A stretch of DNA of 64,000 bases from Streptomyces globosus (lineage in GTDB: Bacteria; Actinomycetota; Actinomycetes; Streptomycetales; Streptomycetaceae): positions 186,001 to 250,000 of the forward strand of contig NZ_CP030864.1 of the NCBI RefSeq assembly GCF_003325375.1, given 5' to 3'. Position numbers and translations under genes: made by a program. Below, piece after piece: positions 24,459 through 33,657 of the stretch; the stretch's first letter is position 1, and each line of letters begins with the position of its first letter. Under the pieces are notes generated by a model. The model saw only the letters and a list, made by a program, of their open reading frames with translations. It was not told the origin of the DNA and searched no databases.

Positions 24459-25720
24459 GGCGCGTCGTCATCACCGGCATCGGAGTCGTCGCCCCCGGCC
24501 GGCCCGGCACCCGGGAGTTCTGGTCCCTGCTCACCGAGGGCCGCACCGCCACCCGCGCGATCAGCCTCTTCGACGCCACCTCCTTCCGCTCCCGCGTCGC
24601 CGCCGAGGCCGACTTCGACCCCGTCGCCCACGGCTTCACCGCCGAGGAGCGCACCCGCCTCGACCGCGCCGCCCAGTTCGCCCTCACCGCCGCCCGCGAG
24701 GCCCTCGCCGACGCGGGCGCCGCCGCCGACCCCGTCCGCACCGGCGTCACCCTCGGCAGTGCCCTCGGCTGCACCACCGGGCTCGACGCCGAGTACGGCG
24801 TCGTCAGCGAGCGCGGCACGCGCCGCCTCGTCGACCACACCAAGGCCGTCGCCCACCTGCACGACTACCTCGTGCCCAGCTCCATGGCCGCCGAAGTGGC
24901 CCGCGCCGCCGGCGCCCAGGGGCCCGTCGCGCTCGTCTCCACCGGATGCACCTCCGGCCTCGACGCGATCGGGCACGCCGTCGACCTCGTCCGCGAGGGC
25001 AGCGCCGACGTCATGCTCGCCGGCGCGACCGAAGCGCCCATCACGCCGATCACCGCGGCCTGCTTCGACGCGATCCGCGCCACCTCCACCCGCAACGACG
25101 ACCCGGCGACCGCCTCCCGCCCCTTCGACGCCACCCGCAACGGCTTCGTCCTCGGCGAAGGCTGCGCCGTCCTCGTCCTGGAGGAGTACGGGCACGCCCG
25201 CCGCCGCGGCGCACACATCTACGCCGAGATCGCCGGTTTCGCCTCGCGCAGCAACGCGTACCACATGACCGGGCTGCGCCCCGACGGCGTCGAGATGGCT
25301 GCCGCCATCACCGCCGCCCTCGACGAGGCGCGCCTCGCGCCCGACCGGATCGACTACGTCAACGCGCACGGCTCCGGCACCAAGCAGAACGACAAGCACG
25401 AGACCGAGGCCTTCAAACGGGCCCTCGGACAGCACGCGTACGAGGTGCCCGTCAGCTCCATCAAGTCGATGATCGGCCACTCCCTCGGCGCCATCGGCGC
25501 GCTGGAGGTCGCCGCCTGCGCCCTCGCCATCGAGCACGACACCGTCCCGCCGACGGCGAACCTGCACGAGCCGGACCCCGCCTGCGACCTCGACTACACC
25601 CCGCTCACCGCCCGCTCGCGGCGCACCGACGCCGTCCTGACCGTCGGCAGCGGCTTCGGCGGCTTCCAGAGCGCGATGATCCTGACCGACCCCGGACTCA
25701 CCCCGAAGGCCGAGGACTGA
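24455..25720 (+). CDS. Type II PKS ketosynthase alpha
   Basis: 421-residue condensing subunit of an aromatic (type II) PKS. The nucleophile lies in STGCTSGLDAIGHA (Cys165). The two catalytic histidines are in VNAHGSGTKQNDKHETEAFK and IKSMIGHSLGAIGA. The family end motif GSGFGGFQSAM is present. TGCTSGLD and GFGGFQ separate it from FabF of fatty-acid synthesis. It pairs with the chain-length factor 3 bases downstream and the ACP at 27078 to build a poly-beta-ketone chain in the cytoplasm. The ATG overlaps the thioesterase stop. Confidence 0.96.
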   Translation: MRRVVITGIGVVAPGRPGTREFWSLLTEGRTATRAISLFDATSFRSRVAAEADFDPVAHGFTAEERTRLDRAAQFALTAAREALADAGAAADPVRTGVTLGSALGCTTGLDAEYGVVSERGTRRLVDHTKAVAHLHDYLVPSSMAAEVARAAGAQGPVALVSTGCTSGLDAIGHAVDLVREGSADVMLAGATEAPITPITAACFDAIRATSTRNDDPATASRPFDATRNGFVLGEGCAVLVLEEYGHARRRGAHIYAEIAGFASRSNAYHMTGLRPDGVEMAAAITAALDEARLAPDRIDYVNAHGSGTKQNDKHETEAFKRALGQHAYEVPVSSIKSMIGHSLGAIGALEVAACALAIEHDTVPPTANLHEPDPACDLDYTPLTARSRRTDAVLTVGSGFGGFQSAMILTDPGLTPKAED

Positions 25721-25723
25721 CCG

Positions 25724-27004
25724 ATGAGCACCGCAGCCACCGCCACCGCCCCCGCCGTCACCGGGATCGGCGTCGCCGCCCCCAACGGCCTCGGCCTGAA
25801 GGCCTGGTGGGCCGCCGTACTCCGCGGCGAGAGCGGCATCCGCCCGCTGACCCGCTTCGACGCCTCCCCCTACCCGGTGCGGCTTGCGGGCGAGGTCCCC
25901 GGGTTCGTCGACGAGGAGCACGTCCCGAGCCGGCTCCTCCAGCAGACCGACCGGGTCACCCGCCTGTCGCTCGCCGCCGCCAAGGAGGCCCTCGACGACG
26001 CCGGCGCCGACCCCGCCGACCTGCCCGACTACGCGGCCGGCGTCGTCACCGCCAACTCCGCCGGCGGGTTCGAGTTCGGGCAGCGCGAGCTGGAGGCGCT
26101 GTGGAGCCGCGGCGGCCGGCACGTCAGCGCCTACCAGTCCTTCGCCTGGTTCTACGCCGTCAACAGCGGCCAGATCTCCATCCGGCACGGGCTGCGCGGC
26201 GCCAGCGGCGTCATCGTCACCGAGCAGGCCGGAGGCCTGGACGCGACTGCGCACGCCCGGCGGCAGATCCGCAAGGGCGCCCACCTCGTCATCACCGGCG
26301 GCATCGACTCCTCGCTGTGCCCGTGGGGGTGGGCCGCGCACCTCGCGGGCGGCGGGCTGAGCACCGAGCCCGACCCGGCGCGCGCCTATCTGCCGTTCGA
26401 CCGGGACGCGAGCGGGTACGTGGTCGGTGAGGGCGGGGCGCACCTGGTCCTGGAGGACGCCGCGCGGGCGCGGGAGCGCGGGGCGCGCGCCTACGGGGTG
26501 ATCGCCGGGCACGGGGCCGCGTTCGACGGGCCTGGCAGCGGGTCCGCCGGCGGGCCTGCCGGCGGCGCTTCGGGCGGTGCCGTGAGCAGCGGCTGCCGGC
26601 TGGGCGCCGCGGCCGAGGCCGCACTCGCCGACGCCGGCATCGGACCCGGCGACGTGGACGTCGTCTTCGCCGACGCCGCCGGCGAACGCACCGCCGACCG
26701 CCGCGAAGCCGAGGCCCTCGCGGAGCTGTTCGGGCCGCGGGCCGTGCCCGTCACCGCCCCGAAGTCGATGACGGGGCGGCTCGCCGCCGGCGGATCCGCC
26801 CTCGACCTCGCCGCCGCGCTGATGGCGCTGCACGAGCAGGTCGTCCCGCCGACCACCGGAACCTCCGCCCCCGCCGACGACTGCCCCGTCGACCTCGTCA
26901 CGGGCGCCCCCCGCACCGGGCTGCGGCTGCGCACGGCGCTGGTCCTGGCCCGCGGGCGCGGCGGCTTCAACTCGGCCGTCGTCGTCCGCGCCCCGGCGGC
27001 CTGA
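25724..27004 (+). CDS. Type II PKS chain-length factor (ketosynthase beta)
   Basis: 426-residue KS homologue in which Cys is replaced by Gln168 within VTEQAGGLDA, the CLF signature. Other family landmarks are FAWFYAVNSGQISIRHGLRG and RGRGGFNSAVV. It dimerises with KSalpha; its tunnel sets the number of elongations, and the Gln site decarboxylates malonyl-ACP for priming. A Gly/Ser/Ala-rich insertion (about residues 265-290, GPGSGSAGGPAGG) is not usual. Chain length cannot be called by eye. Confidence 0.95.
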   Translation: MSTAATATAPAVTGIGVAAPNGLGLKAWWAAVLRGESGIRPLTRFDASPYPVRLAGEVPGFVDEEHVPSRLLQQTDRVTRLSLAAAKEALDDAGADPADLPDYAAGVVTANSAGGFEFGQRELEALWSRGGRHVSAYQSFAWFYAVNSGQISIRHGLRGASGVIVTEQAGGLDATAHARRQIRKGAHLVITGGIDSSLCPWGWAAHLAGGGLSTEPDPARAYLPFDRDASGYVVGEGGAHLVLEDAARARERGARAYGVIAGHGAAFDGPGSGSAGGPAGGASGGAVSSGCRLGAAAEAALADAGIGPGDVDVVFADAAGERTADRREAEALAELFGPRAVPVTAPKSMTGRLAAGGSALDLAAALMALHEQVVPPTTGTSAPADDCPVDLVTGAPRTGLRLRTALVLARGRGGFNSAVVVRAPAA

Positions 27005-27077
27005 ACCCCCCGGCCGCCCCTTCGTACGTCGTCAAGCCCGTCCCCACACCCCCTCGCCCACTGAACAGAGGTGTTGC

Positions 27078-27341
27078 ATGAACCGCCTGGAGCTCAGCAG
27101 TCTGACCCGCATCCTGCGGGAGTGCGCCGGAGAGGAGGAGGGCGTCGACCTCGACGGCGACGTCCTCGACCAGTACTGGTTCGAGCTCGGCTACGACTCC
27201 CTCGCCGTGCTCCAGACCACCGGCTACATCGAGCGGGAGTTCGGCATCGTCCTCGACGGCGAGGACTTCGACGAGGCCGACACGCCCCGCCGCTACCTGG
27301 ACATGGTCAACCGGGTCCTCTCGGAGCGGGCCCCCGTCTGA
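27078..27341 (+). CDS. Type II PKS acyl carrier protein
   Basis: 87-residue single ACP with phosphopantetheine attachment serine in ELGYDSLAVLQTTG. It has the usual four-helix length and acidic character. ATG 27078 follows GAACAGAGGTG. It is the last gene of the TEII-KS-CLF-ACP operon, 73 bases after CLF, with a strong terminator shortly downstream. It carries the growing poly-ketone chain between KS/CLF, ketoreductase and cyclases. Confidence 0.95.
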   Translation: MNRLELSSLTRILRECAGEEEGVDLDGDVLDQYWFELGYDSLAVLQTTGYIEREFGIVLDGEDFDEADTPRRYLDMVNRVLSERAPV

Positions 27342-27390
27342 CCGCCGGCGCCGCCTCCGGCGCCCCCGTACCGAGACGACGACGGGCGCG

Positions 27391-27444
27391 AGAGCCGCCG
27401 CCGGACCGCCGGGTGTCCACCCGGCCCGGTCCGGCGGCGGCTCT
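27391..27444. terminator. Strong bidirectional terminator hairpin
   Basis: Perfect 18-bp inverted repeat (AGAGCCGCCGCCGGACCG and its complement) separated by 18 bases that themselves contain CCGGGTG/CACCCGG. It is located between the convergent ACP (+) and NTF2-like (-) genes. Confidence 0.85.
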
Positions 27445-27486
27445 TCACCGTACGACGGCCGCCCGCCGGGCATCCGCCCCGCCCGG

Positions 27487-27954
27487 TCAGCGGAGGTCGT
27501 CGCGGGTCACCAGGCGGCGGGAGACCTGCCAGCCCGAATCCGCGCGGACCAGGGTGTCCTCCATCACGCACATCCGGTACAGCCGCGGTTCCCCGCCCCG
27601 CGGCGTCAGGTGGACCTGGGCGTACGCGCGGGTGCGGAGCGTGCCGTCCGGGGCGGGGCGGACGTCCAGCATGCCGATCCAGTGCCGCAGCCGGTCCCCG
27701 GTCGCCTCCTCCGCCTGCCGGTTGCGCCGTACGTTCGCCACCAGGCCGGCCCGGCCCCGTACGGGCTCCGGCAGCGTCGGCACGTCGAAGACCGCGTCCG
27801 CGGTGAACGTCGCCGCCCAGCCCTCCGCCTCGAACGAGTCGAACAGCTGCATCTGGCGGGCGTAGAACTGCTGGACCTGCGCGTACAGCGGGCCGAATTC
27901 GGCCGCAGGCAGCGCTGATTCGGCACGAATGCCGGATTCGGTGCGGGTGCTCAT
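27487..27954 (-). CDS. NTF2-fold protein (SnoaL_4-like)
   Basis: 155-residue cone-fold protein: FYARQMQLFDSFEAEGWAAT then FTADAVFDVPTLPEPVRGR and a terminal WQVSRRLVTRDDLR. This resembles the SnoaL-like/ring-hydroxylase beta-subunit fold used in polyketide clusters by cyclases and small oxygenases. Catalytic residues cannot be assigned, so cyclase activity is only possible. It is divergent from the acyl-CoA ligase across a 140-base region holding three perfectly phased SARP heptamers; GGAGGG precedes the ATG. Confidence 0.82.
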   Translation of the reverse strand: MSTRTESGIRAESALPAAEFGPLYAQVQQFYARQMQLFDSFEAEGWAATFTADAVFDVPTLPEPVRGRAGLVANVRRNRQAEEATGDRLRHWIGMLDVRPAPDGTLRTRAYAQVHLTPRGGEPRLYRMCVMEDTLVRADSGWQVSRRLVTRDDLR

Positions 27955-27996
27955 GGGATTCCCTCCGTTGGGTCACCACAGTCTTTGCGGCCCAGG

Positions 27997-28025
27997 TCGA
28001 GCACCCTTCGAAGCCTCCTCAAGCA
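27997..28025. promoter_or_regulatory. Triple SARP-binding heptamer site
   Basis: TCGAGCA (27997), TCGAAGC (28008) and TCAAGCA (28019) start exactly 11 bases apart, the signature of SARP (ActII-ORF4/DnrI-type, TCGAGC) sites. It lies between the divergent NTF2-like gene and the ligase-hydroxylase-KR-cyclase operon. Confidence 0.72.
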
Positions 28026-28094
28026 CTCCTCCCCAGGGTGGTGAGCGTGCCGCAGCCGCGACCGCCCCATCGGGAGCCAGCAGGAGGACGCACC

Positions 28095-29765
28095 ATGCCG
28101 ACACTCGTGTACCCGCAACTCCCCTTGGACGGCCTGCTGCGCCGCGCAGCCGTCCGGGACCCCGCCGGCTGGGCGATCCGCGCGGGCCGCGGCCGCGGGC
28201 GCGCCGGCGGGGCCGGGACCGCCACGTTCGCCGAACTCGACGCCCGCACCGACCGGATCGCCGCCTGGCTGGAGGAGGCCTGCGGCCGCCGCGGCGCCCG
28301 CATCGGCGTCGCCAACACCCTCGACGCCGGCTTCGCCGCCGCCTACTACGGGGCCGTGCGCAGCGGCAACACGGCCGTGCTGGTCAACCCGCTGCTCAAG
28401 GAGGCGGGCCTGCTGCACGTGTGCACCGCCGCCGCCGTCGAGATCGCCTTCGTGCCCACCGCGACCGCCGAGACGCTGCTGAAACTCGCCGACCGGCTGC
28501 CCGCGCTGCGCACCGTCGTCGTGACCGACGCGCCGGACGGGGTCGTCCCCGGCGACGCCCTGCCGCTGGCCGCCGTCCTGGACTCGGCCGCCGAGCGGGC
28601 CTGCCTGCCGCCGGGGCGGGCCGACCTCGACGCCGACGCATGCATCCAGTTCACCACCGGCACCACCGGCCGCCCCAAGGGCGTCCGCCTCAGCCACCGC
28701 AACCTCGTCGCGAACGCCGCACAGATCGCCGCCGCGCACCGGCTCGGCAGCGACTCCGTCACCCTCAACCACCTCCCCCTGTACCACGTGATGCACCTCA
28801 ACTCGGCGGTCTTCGCCGGCTCCTTCCAGGTGCTGTGCCCCGACCCCGACCCGGTCGCCTCGCTCGCGCTGGCCGCCGAGGTGTCCGCCACGCACTACTA
28901 CGGGCTCCCCGCCCGCCTGCACGCCCTCGCCGCCGACGACCGGCTCGCCGGCCCCTTCCCGGCAGGGACGAGCCTGACCGCCGTCCTGTCCGGGGGGAGC
29001 GCGCTCGCGCCGAGCGCCGCCCGCGCCCTGGAGGAGCGGCTCGGCGTGCCCGTCGTCCAGGGGTACGGGATGGCCGAGCTGTCGCCGCTCTCGCACTGCC
29101 AGGACCCGCACGACCCGAAGCCGGGCTCCGTCGGGAAGGCCGTACCGGGCACCGAGTTCCGCATCGTCCACCTGGAGACGCGGACCCCGCTCGACGTGTA
29201 CGCCACCGGCGAGGTGCAGGTCCGCGGGCCGCAGGTGACGGCCGGCTACCTGGACCGGCCCTGCCCCGCCCTCGCCCCCGACGGGTGGTTCTCCACCGGG
29301 GACGTCGGCTACCGCACCGAGGACGGCTCGCTGTTCCTCGTGGACCGCCTCGGCGACGTCTTCAAGTACGACAACGAACTCGTCTCGCCGACCGCCGTCG
29401 AGCGGATCGTCGCCGCCGACCCGCGCGTCGCCGACTGCGTCGCCGCAGGCTGGCCCGACCCCGTCCACGGGGCCGTCGTCTGGCTCGGGCTCGTCCTGCG
29501 CGACGCGGCCGCGCCCGCCGCCCGCCGCCTCGACCTCGCCGACGCGGTCGTGGAGGGCGCCAACGAGCGCCTCGCCGGCTTCGAGCAGATCCGCCGCGTC
29601 GACATCCTCGACGCCGTCCCCCGCAACCACGCCGGCAAGCCCGAGCGCGCCGCCCTCCGCAAGGACATCCGGGCCCGCGCCGCCGCCGAAGCGGCCGCCG
29701 GGGCGCCCGGGGCCGCCGGGGCCGCCGCCGTTGCCGCCCCGGACGCCGCCGAGGCCGTCCTGTGA
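28095..29765 (+). CDS. Acyl-CoA ligase / AMP-dependent synthetase
   Basis: 556-residue ANL enzyme. Motifs: A3 FTTGTTGRPKG, A5 YGMAELSPL, A7 FSTGDVG, hinge DRLGDVFKYDNELVSPTAVE and the C-terminal catalytic Lys in NHAGKPERA. ATG 28095 has AGGAGG. The C-terminal ~25 residues are Ala/Gly-rich. As first gene of the tailoring operon it could activate a non-acetate starter, or an acyl group for the C-TE protein or the tandem ACP; the substrate is unknown. The next gene begins 35 bases downstream (or overlaps, if its GTG at 29762 is used). Confidence 0.9.
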   Translation: MPTLVYPQLPLDGLLRRAAVRDPAGWAIRAGRGRGRAGGAGTATFAELDARTDRIAAWLEEACGRRGARIGVANTLDAGFAAAYYGAVRSGNTAVLVNPLLKEAGLLHVCTAAAVEIAFVPTATAETLLKLADRLPALRTVVVTDAPDGVVPGDALPLAAVLDSAAERACLPPGRADLDADACIQFTTGTTGRPKGVRLSHRNLVANAAQIAAAHRLGSDSVTLNHLPLYHVMHLNSAVFAGSFQVLCPDPDPVASLALAAEVSATHYYGLPARLHALAADDRLAGPFPAGTSLTAVLSGGSALAPSAARALEERLGVPVVQGYGMAELSPLSHCQDPHDPKPGSVGKAVPGTEFRIVHLETRTPLDVYATGEVQVRGPQVTAGYLDRPCPALAPDGWFSTGDVGYRTEDGSLFLVDRLGDVFKYDNELVSPTAVERIVAADPRVADCVAAGWPDPVHGAVVWLGLVLRDAAAPAARRLDLADAVVEGANERLAGFEQIRRVDILDAVPRNHAGKPERAALRKDIRARAAAEAAAGAPGAAGAAAVAAPDAAEAVL

Positions 29766-29800
29766 CCCGCCCGAACCGCCAGACACAAGGAGCCACCGCC

Positions 29801-31666
29801 ATGCGGACCCGGACCACCACGCCCCCGCCGCACACCACCGCCCCGCGGCACACCACCGCCCTGCGGGCCGCCACCGGCACGCCCGCCGAGCCGCCCGCCG
29901 GCCGGGCCGCCCGAATCCTCGTCGTCGGCGCGGGCCCCGTCGGCCTCACCGCCGCCCACGAACTCGCCCGCCGCGGCCTGCCCGTACGGCTCGTCGACGC
30001 CGCGCCCGGCCCCGCCGCCACCAGCCGCGCCGTCGCCGTCCACCCCCGCACCCTGGAGACGTTCGACCAGATGGGCCTGGCCGACGCCTTCCTCGCCGCC
30101 GGCCGCCGCAACCAGGCCTTCACCATGTACGCCTCCGGCCGGCGCCTCGTCCGCCTCGAAGCCGACTACGAGACGATGCCGACCCGGCACCCGTACAGCC
30201 TCGTCATCGAGCAGACCCGCACCGAGGAGCTGCTGCGCGAGGCCGTCGCCCGGCTCGGCGTCACCGTCGAATGGGGCGTCCGCCTCACCGCCCTCGACCA
30301 GGACGACACCGCCGTCCGCGCCACCCTCGAACACGCCGACGGCACCCGCGAGGAGTACGAGGTCCCCTGGCTCGTCGGCTGCGACGGCGGCCACAGCACC
30401 GTCCGCAAACAGCTCGGCCTCCCCCTGATCGGCGAATCCCGCGACACCTGGGAGCTCGCCGACGCCGCCGTCGAGACCGACCTCCCGCCCGACACCATCT
30501 ACTGGGCGCACACCGGCGGCCAGGCCCTGATGATGGTCCCCTACCAGGAGGCCGGGCGGTGGCGGCTGCTCGACACCGCACCCGTACGCCGCCCCGGCGA
30601 CGCCTACGACCCGGCGGACGTCGCCGCACGCTTCTCCCGCAAGCTCAGCGCCGGCCTCGGCCGCCCCGTCACCGTCGGCGAACCCGCCTGGAGCTCCGTC
30701 TTCACCTTCCAGCAGCGCATGGTCCCCCGTATGCGGGAAGGCCGCTGCTTCGTCGCCGGCGACGCCGCCCACGTCCACAGCCCCGCCTCCGGGCAGGGCA
30801 TGAACACCGGCATCCAGGAGGCGTACAACCTCGGCTGGAAGCTCGCCATGGCCGACCGCGGGCAGGCCGGACCCGAGCTGCTGGCCACGTACGGCATGGA
30901 GCGCGTCCCCGTCGGGCGGGCGCTGCTCGGCTCCACCCGCAAGGCCACCTTCCTCGTCCAGTTCAAGAACCGGCTCGCCGGCGTCGCCCTGCCCGTCGTC
31001 TTCACCTTCGTCCGCAACATCACCCCACTGCGCCGGGCCATCCAGCGCAAGGTCCTCGGCGGCATGTCCGGGCTCCGCCTCGCCTACCCCGACAGCCCCC
31101 TGTCCACCCCCGTCACCGGGCCCGGCCTGCCCGCCGGGACCCGCGCCGCGGCCGCCGCCGCCCGGCACCCCGACGCCCCCGGCGCCCAGGCCCTCACCGC
31201 CGAACTCCGCGACCCCCGCTGGACCCTGCTGTGGGCCGCCGCCGGACCCGGCGAAGCCCTCCGCGTCGCCCGCGCCACCGCCGCCGAACACGCCGACTGG
31301 CTCTCCGTACGCACCGTCGGCGACACCGCCGGCCGCGGCCCCGACCCGCTGCCCGACCCCGACGGCCTGCTGCGCCGCACCCTCGCCCTCGCACCGGGCG
31401 GCTGGCTCCTCATCCGGCCCGACGGGTACGTCGCCGCCGGCGGGCCCGTCCTCGGCTGGCAGGCCCTGGAGCGGGCGCTCGCCCCGCTGGGCCGGCTCGC
31501 CGAGGTCCACGAGCTGCGCCCGTACGCCGAGGCGCGGGCGGAGGCACGGGCCGAGGCGCAGGCGGAGCAGCAGCGCCGGCAGGCCCTCCAGCAGGTGTCC
31601 GGCGGATCTCCAGCGGTCCGCGACACGGTCGAGTCCACACCACGAGTCCTGGAGGGACAGCGATGA
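29801..31666 (+). CDS. FAD-dependent aromatic polyketide hydroxylase
   Basis: 621-residue class A flavin hydroxylase of the aromatic polyketide group. FAD motifs: VVGAGPVGLTAAHELARRG, GCDGGHSTVR and FVAGDAAHVHSPASGQGMN; the C-terminal ~170 residues form a thioredoxin-like domain ending in a Glu/Ala/Arg-rich helix. ATG 29801 is preferred because AAGGAG lies 8 bases upstream; an in-frame GTG at 29762 overlaps the ligase stop. Its stop overlaps the ketoreductase start (ATGA). It probably hydroxylates the polyketide ring system. Confidence 0.92.
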   Translation: MRTRTTTPPPHTTAPRHTTALRAATGTPAEPPAGRAARILVVGAGPVGLTAAHELARRGLPVRLVDAAPGPAATSRAVAVHPRTLETFDQMGLADAFLAAGRRNQAFTMYASGRRLVRLEADYETMPTRHPYSLVIEQTRTEELLREAVARLGVTVEWGVRLTALDQDDTAVRATLEHADGTREEYEVPWLVGCDGGHSTVRKQLGLPLIGESRDTWELADAAVETDLPPDTIYWAHTGGQALMMVPYQEAGRWRLLDTAPVRRPGDAYDPADVAARFSRKLSAGLGRPVTVGEPAWSSVFTFQQRMVPRMREGRCFVAGDAAHVHSPASGQGMNTGIQEAYNLGWKLAMADRGQAGPELLATYGMERVPVGRALLGSTRKATFLVQFKNRLAGVALPVVFTFVRNITPLRRAIQRKVLGGMSGLRLAYPDSPLSTPVTGPGLPAGTRAAAAAARHPDAPGAQALTAELRDPRWTLLWAAAGPGEALRVARATAAEHADWLSVRTVGDTAGRGPDPLPDPDGLLRRTLALAPGGWLLIRPDGYVAAGGPVLGWQALERALAPLGRLAEVHELRPYAEARAEARAEAQAEQQRRQALQQVSGGSPAVRDTVESTPRVLEGQR

Positions 31667-32490
31667 CAGCACCGACACCGGCATCGGCACCGGCACCGGC
31701 ACCGGCGCGGGAGTCCCGCCGGCCGGTCGCCCTGGTCACCGGCGGCACGAGCGGCATCGGCCTCGCCGTGGCCCGCGACCTCGGCCGGCGCGGCCACCGC
31801 GTCTTCCTGTGCGCCCGTACCGCCGAGGCCGTCGAGCAGACCGTCGCCGAACTGCGAGCCGAAGGACTCGACGTCGACGGCACCGCCGCCGACGTCCGCT
31901 CCGGCGAGTCGGTCGCCGCGCTCGTCGCGGCCTGCGTCGCGCGGTTCGGACCGATCGGCGTCCTCGTCAACAACGCGGGACGCAGCGGCGGCGGGCCGAC
32001 CGCCGGGATCAGCGACGAGCTCTGGTACGACGTCATCGACACCAACCTGAACGGCGTCTTCCTGCTGACGCGGGAGGTGCTGCGCAACGGCGGCCTCGCG
32101 GACGCCGCGAACGGCCGGATCATCAACATCGCCTCCACGGCCGGCAAGCAGGGCGTCCTGCTCGGCGCGCCCTACTCGGCCTCCAAGCACGCCGTCGTCG
32201 GCTTCACCAAGGCCCTCGGCAAGGAGCTCGCGCCGACGGGGGTCACCGTGAACGCCGTCTGCCCCGGGTACGTCGAGACGCCCATGGCGGAGCGGGTGCG
32301 CGCCGGGTACGCGGCGGCGTGGGGGACGACCGTCGAGGACGTGCAGGAGCAGTTCGAGGCGAAGATCCCGCTCGGCCGGTACGCGACACCCGACGAGGTC
32401 GCGGCGATGGTCGGCTACCTGACCACGGACCTGGCGGCATCGGTGACGGCGCAGGCGCTCAACGTCTGCGGCGGACTGGGGAACTTCTGA
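31663..32490 (+). CDS. Polyketide ketoreductase (SDR)
   Basis: 275-residue classical SDR of the ActIII/C9-ketoreductase type. The NADPH loop is TGGTSGIG, the structural motif is NNAGRSGGG, the catalytic Ser is in NIASTAGKQG, and Tyr-x-x-x-Lys is in PYSASKHAVVGFTKALGKEL. The C-terminal GYVETPMAERVR loop is typical for aromatic PKS reductases. In such pathways it reduces the C9 carbonyl and so fixes first-ring folding. It overlaps the hydroxylase upstream (ATGA) and the aromatase downstream (TGATG). Confidence 0.94.
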   Translation: MTAPTPASAPAPAPARESRRPVALVTGGTSGIGLAVARDLGRRGHRVFLCARTAEAVEQTVAELRAEGLDVDGTAADVRSGESVAALVAACVARFGPIGVLVNNAGRSGGGPTAGISDELWYDVIDTNLNGVFLLTREVLRNGGLADAANGRIINIASTAGKQGVLLGAPYSASKHAVVGFTKALGKELAPTGVTVNAVCPGYVETPMAERVRAGYAAAWGTTVEDVQEQFEAKIPLGRYATPDEVAAMVGYLTTDLAASVTAQALNVCGGLGNF

Positions 32491-33530
32491 TGGCGGAAAG
32501 AGGGGCGGCAGGGACCGTGACGAAGATCGCCGGCGCAGTGGGGGAGATGCACCGCACGGTGCACGACATCGAGGTCGACGCGCCGGCAGGCGTCGTCTAC
32601 GGGCTCATCGCCGACCCCGTGCAGTGGCCGCTGCTCTTCCCGCCCAACGTGCACGTGGACCGCCTCGCCCACGACGGGACGCACGAGCACCTGCGGATGT
32701 GGGCCACCGCCAACGGCCAGGTCAAGACGTGGACCTCGCGCCGCGTCCTCGACGCCGGGAACCGCCGCATCGAGTTCCGGCAGGACGCCGCCGCGCCGCC
32801 GCTGAGCGAGATGACCGGCACGTGGGAGGTGGAGCCGCTGGGCGGCGACCGGTGCCGGCTGACGCTGCTGCACGACTTCCGGGTCAGCGGCGACAGCCCC
32901 GAGGACATCGCCTGGGTCGAGCGCGCCACCGACGCCAACAGCCGCGCCGAACTCGACAGCCTCGCCCGCATCGCCGGCGGGTGGGCGCTGATGGACCAGC
33001 TCGTGATGACCTTCGAGGACACCGTCCGCGTGGAGGCCCCGCCGGAGCGGGTGTACGCCTTCCTGGAGCGGGCCGACCGGTGGCCCGTACTGCTGCCGCA
33101 CGTCGCGCGCCTCGACCTCACCGAGGACCCGGCCCTCCCCGGGGTGCAGCTGCTCGCGATGGACACGCTGACCGCGGACGGTTCGTCGCACACCACCGAG
33201 TCGGTGCGGGTGTGCTTCCCCGAGGAGGGCCGCATCGTCTACAAGCAGACCCGGCCGCCGGCCCTCATGTCCGCGCACACCGGCGCCTGGACGGTCGCCG
33301 GCGACGCCCACGGCTCGACGGTGACCTCCCGCCACGGCGTCGTCCTGCGGCCGGACGCCGTGACACGGGTCCTGGGCCCGACCGCCGACCTGGCGGCGGC
33401 CCGGCGCTACGTACGCGACGCGCTGGGCCGCAACAGCACGGTGACGATGACGCACGCGAAACGGGACGCGGAGGCCGCGGCGCGCGCGGCGGCGGCCCGC
33501 GCGGCGGAGCCAGCCGTGCGGGCGGCCTAA
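32490..33530 (+). CDS. Didomain aromatase/cyclase 1
   Basis: 346-residue polyketide aromatase/cyclase with two START-like (Bet v1-fold) halves. The first half contains VYGLIADPVQWPLLFPPNVHV; the second VYAFLERADRWPVLLPHVARL; each W-P-x-L-x-P block marks the helix-grip pocket. Didomain ARO/CYCs act on C9-reduced chains to close and aromatise the first ring, consistent with the upstream ketoreductase. The C-terminus has an Ala-rich tail. The ATG overlaps the KR stop (TGATG). Confidence 0.93.
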   Translation: MAERGAAGTVTKIAGAVGEMHRTVHDIEVDAPAGVVYGLIADPVQWPLLFPPNVHVDRLAHDGTHEHLRMWATANGQVKTWTSRRVLDAGNRRIEFRQDAAAPPLSEMTGTWEVEPLGGDRCRLTLLHDFRVSGDSPEDIAWVERATDANSRAELDSLARIAGGWALMDQLVMTFEDTVRVEAPPERVYAFLERADRWPVLLPHVARLDLTEDPALPGVQLLAMDTLTADGSSHTTESVRVCFPEEGRIVYKQTRPPALMSAHTGAWTVAGDAHGSTVTSRHGVVLRPDAVTRVLGPTADLAAARRYVRDALGRNSTVTMTHAKRDAEAAARAAAARAAEPAVRAA

Positions 33531-33584
33531 CCGCGCAACGGCCGGGCGGCGTAGCCGCGCAGGGCCTGGCGGCCGGCGGCCTGC

Positions 33585-33613
33585 GGCTCCAAGACGGCTC
33601 CACGGGGGCTCCA
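33585..33613. promoter_or_regulatory. Three phased GGCTCCA repeats before cyclase 2
   Basis: GGCTCCA occurs at 33585, 33596 and 33607, exactly 11 bases apart; its complement TGGAGCC is a SARP-like heptamer. It lies 45-73 bases upstream of the second cyclase. Orientation is reversed relative to the other sites, so confidence is lower. Confidence 0.45.
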
Positions 33614-33657
33614 GCGGATGCCGACAGACTCTGCATCAAGCGTGAGAGAGGTGTGTG

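Noticed and set aside
24455..27004. KSalpha/CLF as fatty-acid FabF genes
   Set aside because: TGCTSGLD, GFGGFQSAM, the VTEQAGG CLF site, and neighbouring KR, cyclases and SARPs are specific to aromatic type II PKS.
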